DNA from: JANRKH01 sp964351245
GTDB lineage: Bacteria > Pseudomonadota > Alphaproteobacteria > Rickettsiales > Rickettsiaceae
DNA: 40,218 nucleotides
Direction: 5' to 3'
Assembly (NCBI GenBank): GCA_964351245.1
Contig: CAYGNF010000006.1
Location: 1-40,218, forward strand
The position numbers and the translations under genes are program-made. The stretch's first letter is position 1; each line of letters begins with the position of its first letter. Shown here piece after piece: positions 17,359 through 24,488 of this stretch. The notes beneath the pieces are model-generated. The model searched no databases and was not told the DNA's origin. It saw only the letters and a list, made by a program, of their open reading frames with translations.

Positions 17359-18883
17359 CAAGATACAACGTAATTTAATTATTACATTAATGATAAGCTT
17401 TATAGCATGCTTATACTCAGCTCCTAACTTTTTTGAAGTTACTCATTATAGCTCTATATTGCCTGCAAAATCTGTAAATCTTGGGCTCGATTTAAAGGGT
17501 GGATCTCACCTCTTATTGAAAGTAGATAGTCAGAAATATATGGAAGATCAGCTTGAAATATTTAGTGATACATTAAGGAAAGAACTTCGAGGCAAAAAAA
17601 TTGGCTATAAAAATCTTAGGGTGTTAGATGGGCAATTAGAGATAGTTGTTAGAAAAAAGGAAGATATAGATCAGGTGATCAAATTTGCATCTTCTATAGA
17701 TCGGGCCATTAACACTTCAAGCAAAGAAGATAAAATATTGATTCAATATAACGACTCCAAATATGCATCTGTAAAAGATTCGCTATTTGATCAATCTATT
17801 GAGATTATTAGAATGAGAGTCGATAGCGCAGGAACTAAAGAGCCTATAATCCAAAAACAAGGTGATAATTACATTGTATTGCAAGTGCCTGGCGAAGATA
17901 ATCCTGAACATTTAAAGAAAATTCTTGGTCAAACAGCTAAACTTTCGTTTCATTTGGTTTTGGATAATGATTTAGGTGTAGAGGTATCTGAAGTGATGAT
18001 TATACGGGATGAAGAGATAGAACACCAAACATATTGCATCAAAAAACCCATTATCACTGGAGATATGCTAACAAGCGCCTCAGCTACTTTTGATAATATG
18101 TCAAATCCAGCTGTGAGCTTTTCTTTAAATACCATTGGTAGTAAATTATTTGGAGAAGCAACTAAAAATAATAGTGGCAAAAGAATTGCGATTATTTTAG
18201 ATAACAAGGTGTTAAGTGCTCCTATGATCAATCAACCAATTTTGCAGGGAAGTGGAATTATTACCGGCAATTTTTCTCTCTCAAGCGCAGAAGACTTAGC
18301 ATTAATGTTAAGAGCAGGGGCTCTACCTGCGCCTCTTGAAATAGTGGAAGAAAAAGTAATTGGCGCAAGTCTGGGCTCGGATTCAGTAAAAGCAGGTAAA
18401 AAAGCTGGAATAATAGGTTTAATAGGAGTGGCTATATTTATGATGCTGAGTTATGGTATACTCGGATTATTCGCTAATATCGCTTTAGTACTTAGTCTTC
18501 TATATATTATTGCTGTACTTTCAGCAATACAGGCTACTCTAACATTGCCTGGCATAGCGGGTATAATTCTAACAATAGGAATGGCCGTAGATGCTAATGT
18601 TCTGATATATGAGAGAATCAGAGAAGAATCTCGCAAGAAAGTTTCAATAGCATATTCAGTAGATCAAGGATTTAGCGCAGCATTCGCGACTATTGCAGAT
18701 TCAAATATTACTACATTAATTTCAGCATCTTTATTATATATTTTTGGCACTGGTGCAGTTAGGGGTTTTGCTGTAAGCTTATCAATTGGTATAATATCAT
18801 CTATGTTTACGGCCATTATTGTTACAAGGCTTCTTATTGACGCTTGGATAAAATTTTATAAACCCAAATCTCTTGGCATATAA
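17351..18883 (+). CDS. secD: Protein translocase subunit SecD
   Basis: 510 aa. One N-terminal membrane helix is followed by VNLGLDLKGGSHLLLKV, the SecD signature start. Next comes the large periplasmic P1 domain (IEIIRMRVDSAGTKEP, IVLQVPGEDNPEHLKKILG, and LDNKVLSAPMINQPI). The C-terminal five-helix RND-type block contains GMAVDANVLIYERIREE and the ITTLISASLLYIFGTG helix. It uses the proton gradient to pull proteins across the membrane. secF is not adjacent, and yajC is not seen. AAGGAAG precedes the ATG, which lies inside the ccmG end. The downstream Mth938-domain gene is a common secDF neighbour in alphaproteobacteria. Confidence 0.95.
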   Translation: MNNKIQRNLIITLMISFIACLYSAPNFFEVTHYSSILPAKSVNLGLDLKGGSHLLLKVDSQKYMEDQLEIFSDTLRKELRGKKIGYKNLRVLDGQLEIVVRKKEDIDQVIKFASSIDRAINTSSKEDKILIQYNDSKYASVKDSLFDQSIEIIRMRVDSAGTKEPIIQKQGDNYIVLQVPGEDNPEHLKKILGQTAKLSFHLVLDNDLGVEVSEVMIIRDEEIEHQTYCIKKPIITGDMLTSASATFDNMSNPAVSFSLNTIGSKLFGEATKNNSGKRIAIILDNKVLSAPMINQPILQGSGIITGNFSLSSAEDLALMLRAGALPAPLEIVEEKVIGASLGSDSVKAGKKAGIIGLIGVAIFMMLSYGILGLFANIALVLSLLYIIAVLSAIQATLTLPGIAGIILTIGMAVDANVLIYERIREESRKKVSIAYSVDQGFSAAFATIADSNITTLISASLLYIFGTGAVRGFAVSLSIGIISSMFTAIIVTRLLIDAWIKFYKPKSLGI

Positions 18884-18890
18884 ATAAAAT

Positions 18891-19298
18891 ATGAAGTCAC
18901 ATTTACCTAGTCTAAGTACCATAGATATAAGCCCACAACTCGACGATGATACTAATATTATCACCGCTTATACTGAAAATTCTATAAGTATAATAAGTCA
19001 AAAGATTACCTCTAATTGCATACTATCAAAACAAGAATTACATTTCTTTGATTCGATAAGCGATGTTGTGGATAAGGCGGGCAAAATTATTGCAGAAAAT
19101 TCGAATAGTGTAATAATATATGGTACGAATAATTTGAGAAATGCAGACTATATTGAAGAAAAAGCATCTTCTGCAAATATAAATATAGAATTTATGGCAT
19201 TAGCATCTGCTATCAGAACATATAATATTTTATTGCAAGATGGAAGAGATGTACATACTTTTTTTGAATTAAATAGTATCGATGAAAATGTTTTTTAG
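18891..19298 (+). CDS. Mth938-like domain protein (DUF498)
   Basis: 135 aa, soluble. The centre and end show the family pattern: VIIYGTNNLRN (a nucleotide-like beta-alpha unit), then INIEFMALASAIRTYNILLQ leading into DGRDVHTFFELN. The family includes mitochondrial NDUFAF3, a complex I assembly factor. In alphaproteobacteria it usually lies beside secD/secF. It starts seven bases after secD, and its end overlaps ccmC by 17 bases, so it is clearly part of the operon. Molecular function in bacteria is not established. Confidence 0.75.
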   Translation: MKSHLPSLSTIDISPQLDDDTNIITAYTENSISIISQKITSNCILSKQELHFFDSISDVVDKAGKIIAENSNSVIIYGTNNLRNADYIEEKASSANINIEFMALASAIRTYNILLQDGRDVHTFFELNSIDENVF

Positions 19299-19980
19299 GT
19301 TACTTAATCCATATTTTTTTGGCAAATTATCCGCGCTGACTAAAAATTATATCGGAGTAGTCTCTTGCATGCTTTTTGGACTCGGGATGTATTTCGTATT
19401 TACATCTCCAGAAGATTATCAGCAAAGAATCATGGTAAAAGTGATGTATATTCATGTCCCCATGGCATGGCTCAGTCTTATGATATTTACTATAATGGGA
19501 TTATGCGCAATCTCTTGCTTGATATGGCATACAAAATTCACCTTCTTTATAATGATTGCAAGCGCGCCCATAGGCACTACTTTTGCCATACTTACCTTAC
19601 TGACTGGAATGATATGGGGCAAACCCATATGGGGCGCATGGTGGGTATGGGATGCTCGTCTAACTTCTATGTTGATTTTATTTATTTTCTATATCATAGT
19701 AATGGTAATTTCTAGTAGTAATTCTGATATATATAAAGTTGAAAAACCATCATGTGTAGTTGCTATTTTGGGAATGATCAATGTCCCTATTGTTAAATTT
19801 TCTGTAGATTTATGGAGTAGTTTACATCAACCCTCAAGTATTTTGACATCTAGTGGGCCCCGTATTGATTATGTTATGATATTACCCTTGCTGACTATGT
19901 TTTTAGCAAATTTATGTTTATATATATTTTTATTGATGGTTAGGGTAGAGACATTACTCAATAAACATGTATCGAAGTAA
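19282..19980 (+). CDS. ccmC: Heme exporter/heme-handling protein CcmC
   Basis: 232 aa with six predicted membrane helices. The tryptophan-rich periplasmic motif WGAWWVWDARLTS (about 113-125) binds heme. The two conserved histidines are in YIHVPMAW and SLHQPSS. CcmC passes heme to the chaperone CcmE in system I cytochrome c maturation. The start overlaps the previous gene by 17 bases in another frame; ATG 19282 gives a normal family N-terminus. Together with ccmG it forms a split ccm set around secD. Confidence 0.93.
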   Translation: MKMFFRLLNPYFFGKLSALTKNYIGVVSCMLFGLGMYFVFTSPEDYQQRIMVKVMYIHVPMAWLSLMIFTIMGLCAISCLIWHTKFTFFIMIASAPIGTTFAILTLLTGMIWGKPIWGAWWVWDARLTSMLILFIFYIIVMVISSSNSDIYKVEKPSCVVAILGMINVPIVKFSVDLWSSLHQPSSILTSSGPRIDYVMILPLLTMFLANLCLYIFLLMVRVETLLNKHVSK

Positions 19981-20016
19981 ATAATAACAAAGTATAATTA
20001 ATAAATTATTAGAATA

Positions 20017-20331
20017 ATGAGCTACGTAGTTACAGATCCATGTATTAAATGTAAATATACTACTTGCGTTGAAGTATGTCCAGTAGATTGCTTCAAAGAA
20101 GATGAGATGATGCTCATCATTGATCCTGATGAATGTATAGATTGCGGAGTATGTGTAGATGAATGCCCAGTAGAAGCAATAAAACCAGAATCTGATGAAT
20201 TACTTTTTTGGCTTGAATATGCACGCAAGAAGAGCCCAGACTTACCCCATCTGACTCAGATCAAAGATCCATTAAAAGATGCAGACCTCTTCAAGGAAGA
20301 AAAAGACAAGTTTCAAAAATATATCAAATAA
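20017..20331 (+). CDS. fdxA: Ferredoxin FdxA, 7Fe/8Fe type
   Basis: 104 aa. It begins SYVVTDPCIKCKYTTCVEVC, followed by PVDCF. The second cluster motif is CIDCGVCVDECPVEAI, so it carries a [3Fe-4S] and a [4Fe-4S] cluster or two 4Fe clusters. The acidic C-terminal helical extension is typical of alphaproteobacterial FdxA. A small electron carrier of the cytoplasm; partner not known. It follows ccmC by 36 bases, may belong to the same transcript, and converges with ppa with only 11 bases between stops. Confidence 0.95.
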   Translation: MSYVVTDPCIKCKYTTCVEVCPVDCFKEDEMMLIIDPDECIDCGVCVDECPVEAIKPESDELLFWLEYARKKSPDLPHLTQIKDPLKDADLFKEEKDKFQKYIK

Positions 20332-20342
20332 GTACTAGTAGC

Positions 20343-20870
20343 TTATTGCCTGGCTCTTTCTACTGCATTTAATATCAATTCTTGAGCCTTTTTGGTATTA
20401 TCCCATCCTAGAATCTTTACCCATTTATCTTGCTCTAAATCTTTATATCTCTCAAAAAAATGGACTATTTTTTTCAATAAATAAGGGTTTAGGTCATTAT
20501 AGTCATTCATCCCATCCATTGCAGGGTCTATTTTTTTGATAGGAACAGCTAGAATTTTTTCATCCTCTCCAGATTCATCTTGCATCATCAGTACTCCTAT
20601 TGGTCTGCATTTTATCACAGAGCCAGGCATTGCAGGTCCTGAGCTAATGACTAGTACATCAATTGGATCTCCGTCTCCTCCTAATGTATTAGGAATGAAT
20701 CCGTAATTACAAGGGTAAGACATAGCCACTTGAATAAATCTATCAACGAATATCGCGCCGGTTTCTTTGTCAAATTCATATTTAACTGGGTCGCTATTCA
20801 TTGGAATTTCTATTATTACATTCATCTCTTCTGGTATTTTTGCTCCAGCTCCAATCTTTTTTATATCCAT
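20343..20870 (-). CDS. ppa: Inorganic pyrophosphatase
   Basis: About 175 aa, family I soluble pyrophosphatase. The signature GDGDPIDVLV with its metal-binding aspartates is present, along with GAIFVDRFIQ, YPCNYGFIPNTLG and the later active-site region KILAVPIKKIDP. Two adjacent ATG codons are possible. I prefer the second (20870), because AGAGGA is only one base from the first and four from the second. Last gene of the lpxD-fabZ-lpxA-lpxI run, 16 bases after lpxI, probably co-transcribed. Confidence 0.97.
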   Translation of the reverse strand: MDIKKIGAGAKIPEEMNVIIEIPMNSDPVKYEFDKETGAIFVDRFIQVAMSYPCNYGFIPNTLGGDGDPIDVLVISSGPAMPGSVIKCRPIGVLMMQDESGEDEKILAVPIKKIDPAMDGMNDYNDLNPYLLKKIVHFFERYKDLEQDKWVKILGWDNTKKAQELILNAVERARQ

Positions 20871-20886
20871 CATTTCCTCTACTAAC

Positions 20887-21684
20887 TTATATTATATAGA
20901 CAAATATTCCTGCCTTAGTAGCTCTTGAGATTATATCTTCACTACTGAGTAATATCACATTTTTATCTATCGCTAAGCCCTTTATATTACTTTTTTGCAT
21001 ATTATCAATAGTTTTGGGGCCTATAGTAGGCATATCTATTCGAGTATCCTGATTTTTTTTAGGCATCTTAACTATAATTGCATCTTTTTGAAAATAATTT
21101 TTGGACCTTATAATCATCTCATCTGTCCCTTCAGCAGCTTCAACCGCAATAATACGCCTTTCCGAGATGATGACGGCTTGGCCTATATCAAGAGAGCTCA
21201 TTGTAGCAAGTGCAAGAGATGCTATTTCAATATTTATGAGATCTTCGCTTGAAGGATGAACTGGAGTTAATGATCCAGAGCCCAATTCTATTGCCTCCAT
21301 CATCGCAGAAGGAGATAATATTTTGAGCCCCTTTGTTTCAAAAAAATCTATTATTACTTTCAATAGTTTATCGTCACATAAAAATTTTTCAGCTCGAATG
21401 CGCCATAAAAGCTTTATACCCTCTTGGTCTGGGACAAGAGCCGCCATGTTAGGTCTTGTAATATTGCCGGCAAAAACTATATGAGTAATTTTATGATCAT
21501 TACAAAATTCTATCGCTTTTCCTACTTTTGCTATATCTAGCTCTATGGAATGTGGATACAGACAAAGATCAAGATCATGATTATTTCTCAGGCCAATTAC
21601 AGTATAAAAAAAATTGAGACTCTTTAGTTTCATAAGAATCTCTTCAGGTAATTGCCCTCTACCCGCAATCAGGCAAACTCTCAT
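20887..21684 (-). CDS. lpxI: UDP-2,3-diacylglucosamine pyrophosphatase LpxI
   Basis: 265 aa. It starts RVCLIAGRGQLPEEI and contains HIVFAGNITRPNMAALVPD, TPVHPSSEDLINIEIAS, VAVEAAEGTDEMI and MPTIGPKTIDNM, the conserved blocks of LpxI (formerly DUF1009). It makes lipid X from UDP-2,3-diacylglucosamine and replaces LpxH in alphaproteobacteria. It lies 14 bases after lpxA within the lipid A operon. Confidence 0.92.
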   Translation of the reverse strand: MRVCLIAGRGQLPEEILMKLKSLNFFYTVIGLRNNHDLDLCLYPHSIELDIAKVGKAIEFCNDHKITHIVFAGNITRPNMAALVPDQEGIKLLWRIRAEKFLCDDKLLKVIIDFFETKGLKILSPSAMMEAIELGSGSLTPVHPSSEDLINIEIASLALATMSSLDIGQAVIISERRIIAVEAAEGTDEMIIRSKNYFQKDAIIVKMPKKNQDTRIDMPTIGPKTIDNMQKSNIKGLAIDKNVILLSSEDIISRATKAGIFVYII

Positions 21685-21698
21685 ACTGCAATATCCTC

Positions 21699-22505
21699 TT
21701 AAGTGTTATTGGTATCTCGTATCTGTCTACTTCTCATTGTAAGAGATCTTTTGCTTTTTGTAGATATAAAATCAAGTAGTTGTTTTACGAATCTATTACT
21801 ACCATAATTTTTGTTAGCTTCTGATATCGCATCATCTAATACTCTATCACTGAAGAAGAGTAATTTAAATACTTGTTGGAGGGCCAATATATCATCTTTA
21901 GCTACGCCTCTTCTTTTTAAACCAAGTATATTGATTCCATTTATTCCTCCTCTTTCTGAAGATACGCTTGCAAAAGGCGCTATGTCTCTTTCTATGCCGC
22001 AACATCCTCCTATCATTGCCTGATCTCCTATTCTAGCAAATTGATGTACTGCGCTTAATCCACCAATAACAACATGATCGCCTACTACCACATGACCTGC
22101 GACAGTTACAAGATTGGCAAAAATCACGTTATTTCCTATGATACAATCATGCGCGATATGAACTCCTACCATCAAAAGATTATTATTACCAATTTTAGTG
22201 ATCATGCCACCCCCTTCAGTACCGGGGTGTATTGTGACATATTCTCTGATACTGTTACTATGGCCTATCTCTATGGATGATTCTTCGCCTTTATATTTAA
22301 GATCCTGCGTATTGTGACCAATAGAAGCAAAAGGAAATATCTGACAATTTGATCCAATTTTTGTCTTACCAGTAATCACTACATGAGAATGAATAATTAC
22401 CCCATCTCCTATCTCTACTTTATCGCCTATAAAACAAAAAGGCCCTATTGCTACATTATTGCCAATTTTAGCATTCGGGCTTACCACGGCAGATTGATGT
22501 ATCAT
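21699..22505 (-). CDS. lpxA: UDP-N-acetylglucosamine acyltransferase LpxA
   Basis: 268 aa. Left-handed beta-helix built from hexapeptide repeats (IGNNVAIGPFCFIGDKVEIG and onward). The catalytic histidine is in GVHIAHDCIIGN, and FASIGHNTQDLKYKGE is the LpxA-specific substrate loop. A C-terminal helical part completes the trimeric enzyme. First committed acylation of lipid A synthesis. It starts one base after the fabZ stop. Confidence 0.97.
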   Translation of the reverse strand: MIHQSAVVSPNAKIGNNVAIGPFCFIGDKVEIGDGVIIHSHVVITGKTKIGSNCQIFPFASIGHNTQDLKYKGEESSIEIGHSNSIREYVTIHPGTEGGGMITKIGNNNLLMVGVHIAHDCIIGNNVIFANLVTVAGHVVVGDHVVIGGLSAVHQFARIGDQAMIGGCCGIERDIAPFASVSSERGGINGINILGLKRRGVAKDDILALQQVFKLLFFSDRVLDDAISEANKNYGSNRFVKQLLDFISTKSKRSLTMRSRQIRDTNNT

Positions 22506-22506
22506 T

Positions 22507-22947
22507 TTATTCCTTATCCTTAATCATTGCCATTAAGGTGCATTCTGATGCCACGGATCCATCGACTTCTGCTTTTGCAGCAAATTTCCAAACATTGCCT
22601 CTATTTTGCACAATAGTACTATGTAATTCTAATACATCTCCTGGTTTTACTATTTTTCTAAACTTAGCATTTGCTATAGACATTAAAATCACTTGCTTTT
22701 CTTCTTGGCTGGCTTTAAGCATATAACTCACTAACAAGGCTGAAACTTGAGCAAGGGCTTCTATTATTAATACACCTGGCATTACAGGATTTCCAGGAAA
22801 ATGTCCGGCAAAATACGGTTCATTTATAGTAACATTTTTTAACCCTAATATAGACTCTCCTTCTTTTAAGGCAGAGATTTTATCTACAAGCAAAAACGGG
22901 TAACGGTGTGGAATCATTTTCATAATTTGATCAATATCAATTATCAT
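22507..22947 (-). CDS. fabZ: 3-hydroxyacyl-ACP dehydratase FabZ
   Basis: 146 aa hot-dog fold. HRYPFLLVDKI and GHFPGNPVMPGVLIIEALAQ contain the active-site histidine and glutamate. It competes with LpxA and LpxD for 3-hydroxyacyl-ACP, hence the classical clustering. Its start overlaps the lpxD end by 11 bases. Confidence 0.97.
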   Translation of the reverse strand: MIIDIDQIMKMIPHRYPFLLVDKISALKEGESILGLKNVTINEPYFAGHFPGNPVMPGVLIIEALAQVSALLVSYMLKASQEEKQVILMSIANAKFRKIVKPGDVLELHSTIVQNRGNVWKFAAKAEVDGSVASECTLMAMIKDKE

Positions 22948-23962
22948 CTTTACGCTCTTTTTTTATCATATTTTTTATTAAGATTGTTTGTCTATGCCAA
23001 TCTTTTATCGGAACACTCGGTAAGCCCCCCACCGCCATGCCTGCTTGATTAATATCTGATATTACCCCAGATTTACCTGCAATTTGTACCATATTTGCTA
23101 TGTTGAGATGCCCAGATATTCCAGCTTGCCCCCCAACTACAACATAATCTCCAAGCTTTGTGCTACCGGCTATTCCAACCTGAGATACGATAATACATCC
23201 TTTGCCAATCTCAACATTATGCCCAATTTGCACTAAATTATCTATGATCGTATTACTTCCTACTATGGTATCTTTGACAGAGCCTCGATCTATCGTAGAA
23301 TTAGCCCCTATTTCTACATAATCTCCTATCACGACTTTACCTATATGTAAAATTTTATGATGAGAACCTCCGTAAGTAACAAAACCAAATCCATCAGTAC
23401 CTATACGCACCCCTGGATGAATTACGCAATTATTTCCTATATAGGCGTAGGCAATATATGCATTTGCTCCAATTTTTGAATTTGCTCCAATTTTCACTCC
23501 GTGCTTAATGACCGCTCCAGATTCTATAATACATCCATCTCCTAACACCGCATTATCTTCAATGATCACATTCATGCCAATTTTCACATTACATCCAATA
23601 TGCGCATTATCAGAAATGGGCTTACTCAATATAATTTCTTTTTCAGAAAATAGTAAGTTTAAGGCCTTAGAATATGAATAATAAGGATCATCAGATATCA
23701 TTTGAATCATATCGGGCGCTAGATCTTGAACATCCCGAATAATGCATGCTGAAGATCTAGAATTCTGTAAAAATGAGTGATATTTTTTGTTATGTACTAG
23801 ACTTAAATCCCCAGCCCCTCCTTCTTCTACGCTCTTAATATCACTGATTATGCAAGTACTTGCTCTATTTTTCATTGCCTCAGGTATTGTAGCCCCTATT
23901 TTCTCGGCTAATTCAAGTGCGGATTTACCGCCATGATAATTAAAAAAAGATCTATTGTGCAT
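22937..23962 (-). CDS. lpxD: UDP-3-O-acylglucosamine N-acyltransferase LpxD
   Basis: 341 aa. The N-terminal uridine-binding domain (about 1-105; ISDIKSVEEGGAGDLSLVHN) is followed by a long hexapeptide-repeat beta-helix. GTDGFGFV and VQIGHNVEIG (catalytic histidine) are family hallmarks, and IAGSTKLGDYVVVGGQAGIS follows. The C-terminal helix ends KKERKDDN. First gene of the minus-strand operon. Upstream, on the minus strand, TTGCAA and an AT-rich -10-like stretch lie within the 60 bases before the ATG, but I do not call a definite promoter. Confidence 0.97.
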   Translation of the reverse strand: MHNRSFFNYHGGKSALELAEKIGATIPEAMKNRASTCIISDIKSVEEGGAGDLSLVHNKKYHSFLQNSRSSACIIRDVQDLAPDMIQMISDDPYYSYSKALNLLFSEKEIILSKPISDNAHIGCNVKIGMNVIIEDNAVLGDGCIIESGAVIKHGVKIGANSKIGANAYIAYAYIGNNCVIHPGVRIGTDGFGFVTYGGSHHKILHIGKVVIGDYVEIGANSTIDRGSVKDTIVGSNTIIDNLVQIGHNVEIGKGCIIVSQVGIAGSTKLGDYVVVGGQAGISGHLNIANMVQIAGKSGVISDINQAGMAVGGLPSVPIKDWHRQTILIKNMIKKERKDDN

Positions 23963-24068
23963 GAGATATAAATTTGCTAATCGAGAGCAAGATTATCACA
24001 AAACTATTTTTTTGCAATATGTTCTCACATGATTTCTTAGGTTCTAGATATGTAAGTTTTATAGTTTA

Positions 24069-24145
24069 TGGCGCGCCCTAAAGGATTCGAACCTCTGACC
24101 CACAGATTAGAAATCTGTTGCTCTATCCAGCTGAGCTAAGGGCGC
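24069..24145 (-). tRNA. tRNA-Arg, anticodon TCT
   Basis: Read on the minus strand, the 7-bp acceptor stem GCGCCCT/AGGGCGC is perfect. The D arm carries TAGCTCAG. The anticodon stem ACAGA/TCTGT encloses the loop TTTCTAA, giving anticodon TCT (arginine, AGA codons). The T loop is GGTTCGAATCC. CCA is encoded at 24071-24069. Length 77 bases with CCA. AGA is a common arginine codon in this AT-rich genome. Confidence 0.96.
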
Positions 24146-24198
24146 TCATTTATTAGAGTTTGCACAAGCTTTGTGCGGCATATTATCCCGCAAAGCGT

Positions 24199-24390
24199 AT
24201 GAAGATTTGTATTATACAGCCCGCTAAAGAAAAAGCAAGTAATTATACAATTAATTGGATAGGATTAGGCATTCGTGCTAGGAGGGGCATAAGCTATCCC
24301 AACATATCTCTTTGCAGGCTAATTATAAAATATGCATGTAAAACAAAACATAATATACGTTTGGTAGATTATTTTCCTTTGATTATCTAA
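24199..24390 (+). CDS. Small protein, possible divergent NDUFS4-like complex I accessory subunit
   Basis: 63 codons from ATG 24199 to TAA 24388-24390. The N-terminus MKICIIQPAKEKASNYTINW resembles the start of bacterial NDUFS4/NDUFA4-type subunits (I-x-x-PAK, later W). The C-terminus (IIKYACKTKHNIRLVDYFP) resembles their A-I-x-YA-x-x-x-x-I-x-Y ending. The central MGWT region of the family is missing, and the protein is about 35 residues shorter than usual. So this may be a shortened, decayed or chance frame. The frame is open upstream to a TTG at 24160. No good ribosome site. It lies between tRNA-Arg and gyrA. Confidence 0.35.
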   Translation: MKICIIQPAKEKASNYTINWIGLGIRARRGISYPNISLCRLIIKYACKTKHNIRLVDYFPLII

Positions 24391-24411
24391 TTTATAGCAA
24401 TGAAAAACTGT

Positions 24412-24442
24412 TTGACAGGCTCACTTATCGCTTGAATAAATA
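24412..24442 (+). promoter_or_regulatory. Possible gyrA promoter
   Basis: A consensus TTGACA at 24412-24417 is followed by AT-rich -10 candidates (AATAAA after 17 bases, TAAATA after 19). It lies about 50-70 bases before the gyrA start. The -35 is good and the -10 poor. Confidence 0.3.
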
Positions 24443-24488
24443 GTATTTTTTGATTAATGTAATGCGCACAACATAAGATCATACCAAA

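Noticed and set aside
20331..20343. Short inverted repeat AATAAG/CTTATT between fdxA and ppa as a bidirectional terminator
   Set aside because: Only six base pairs, A/T-rich and without a U-run; too weak to call.
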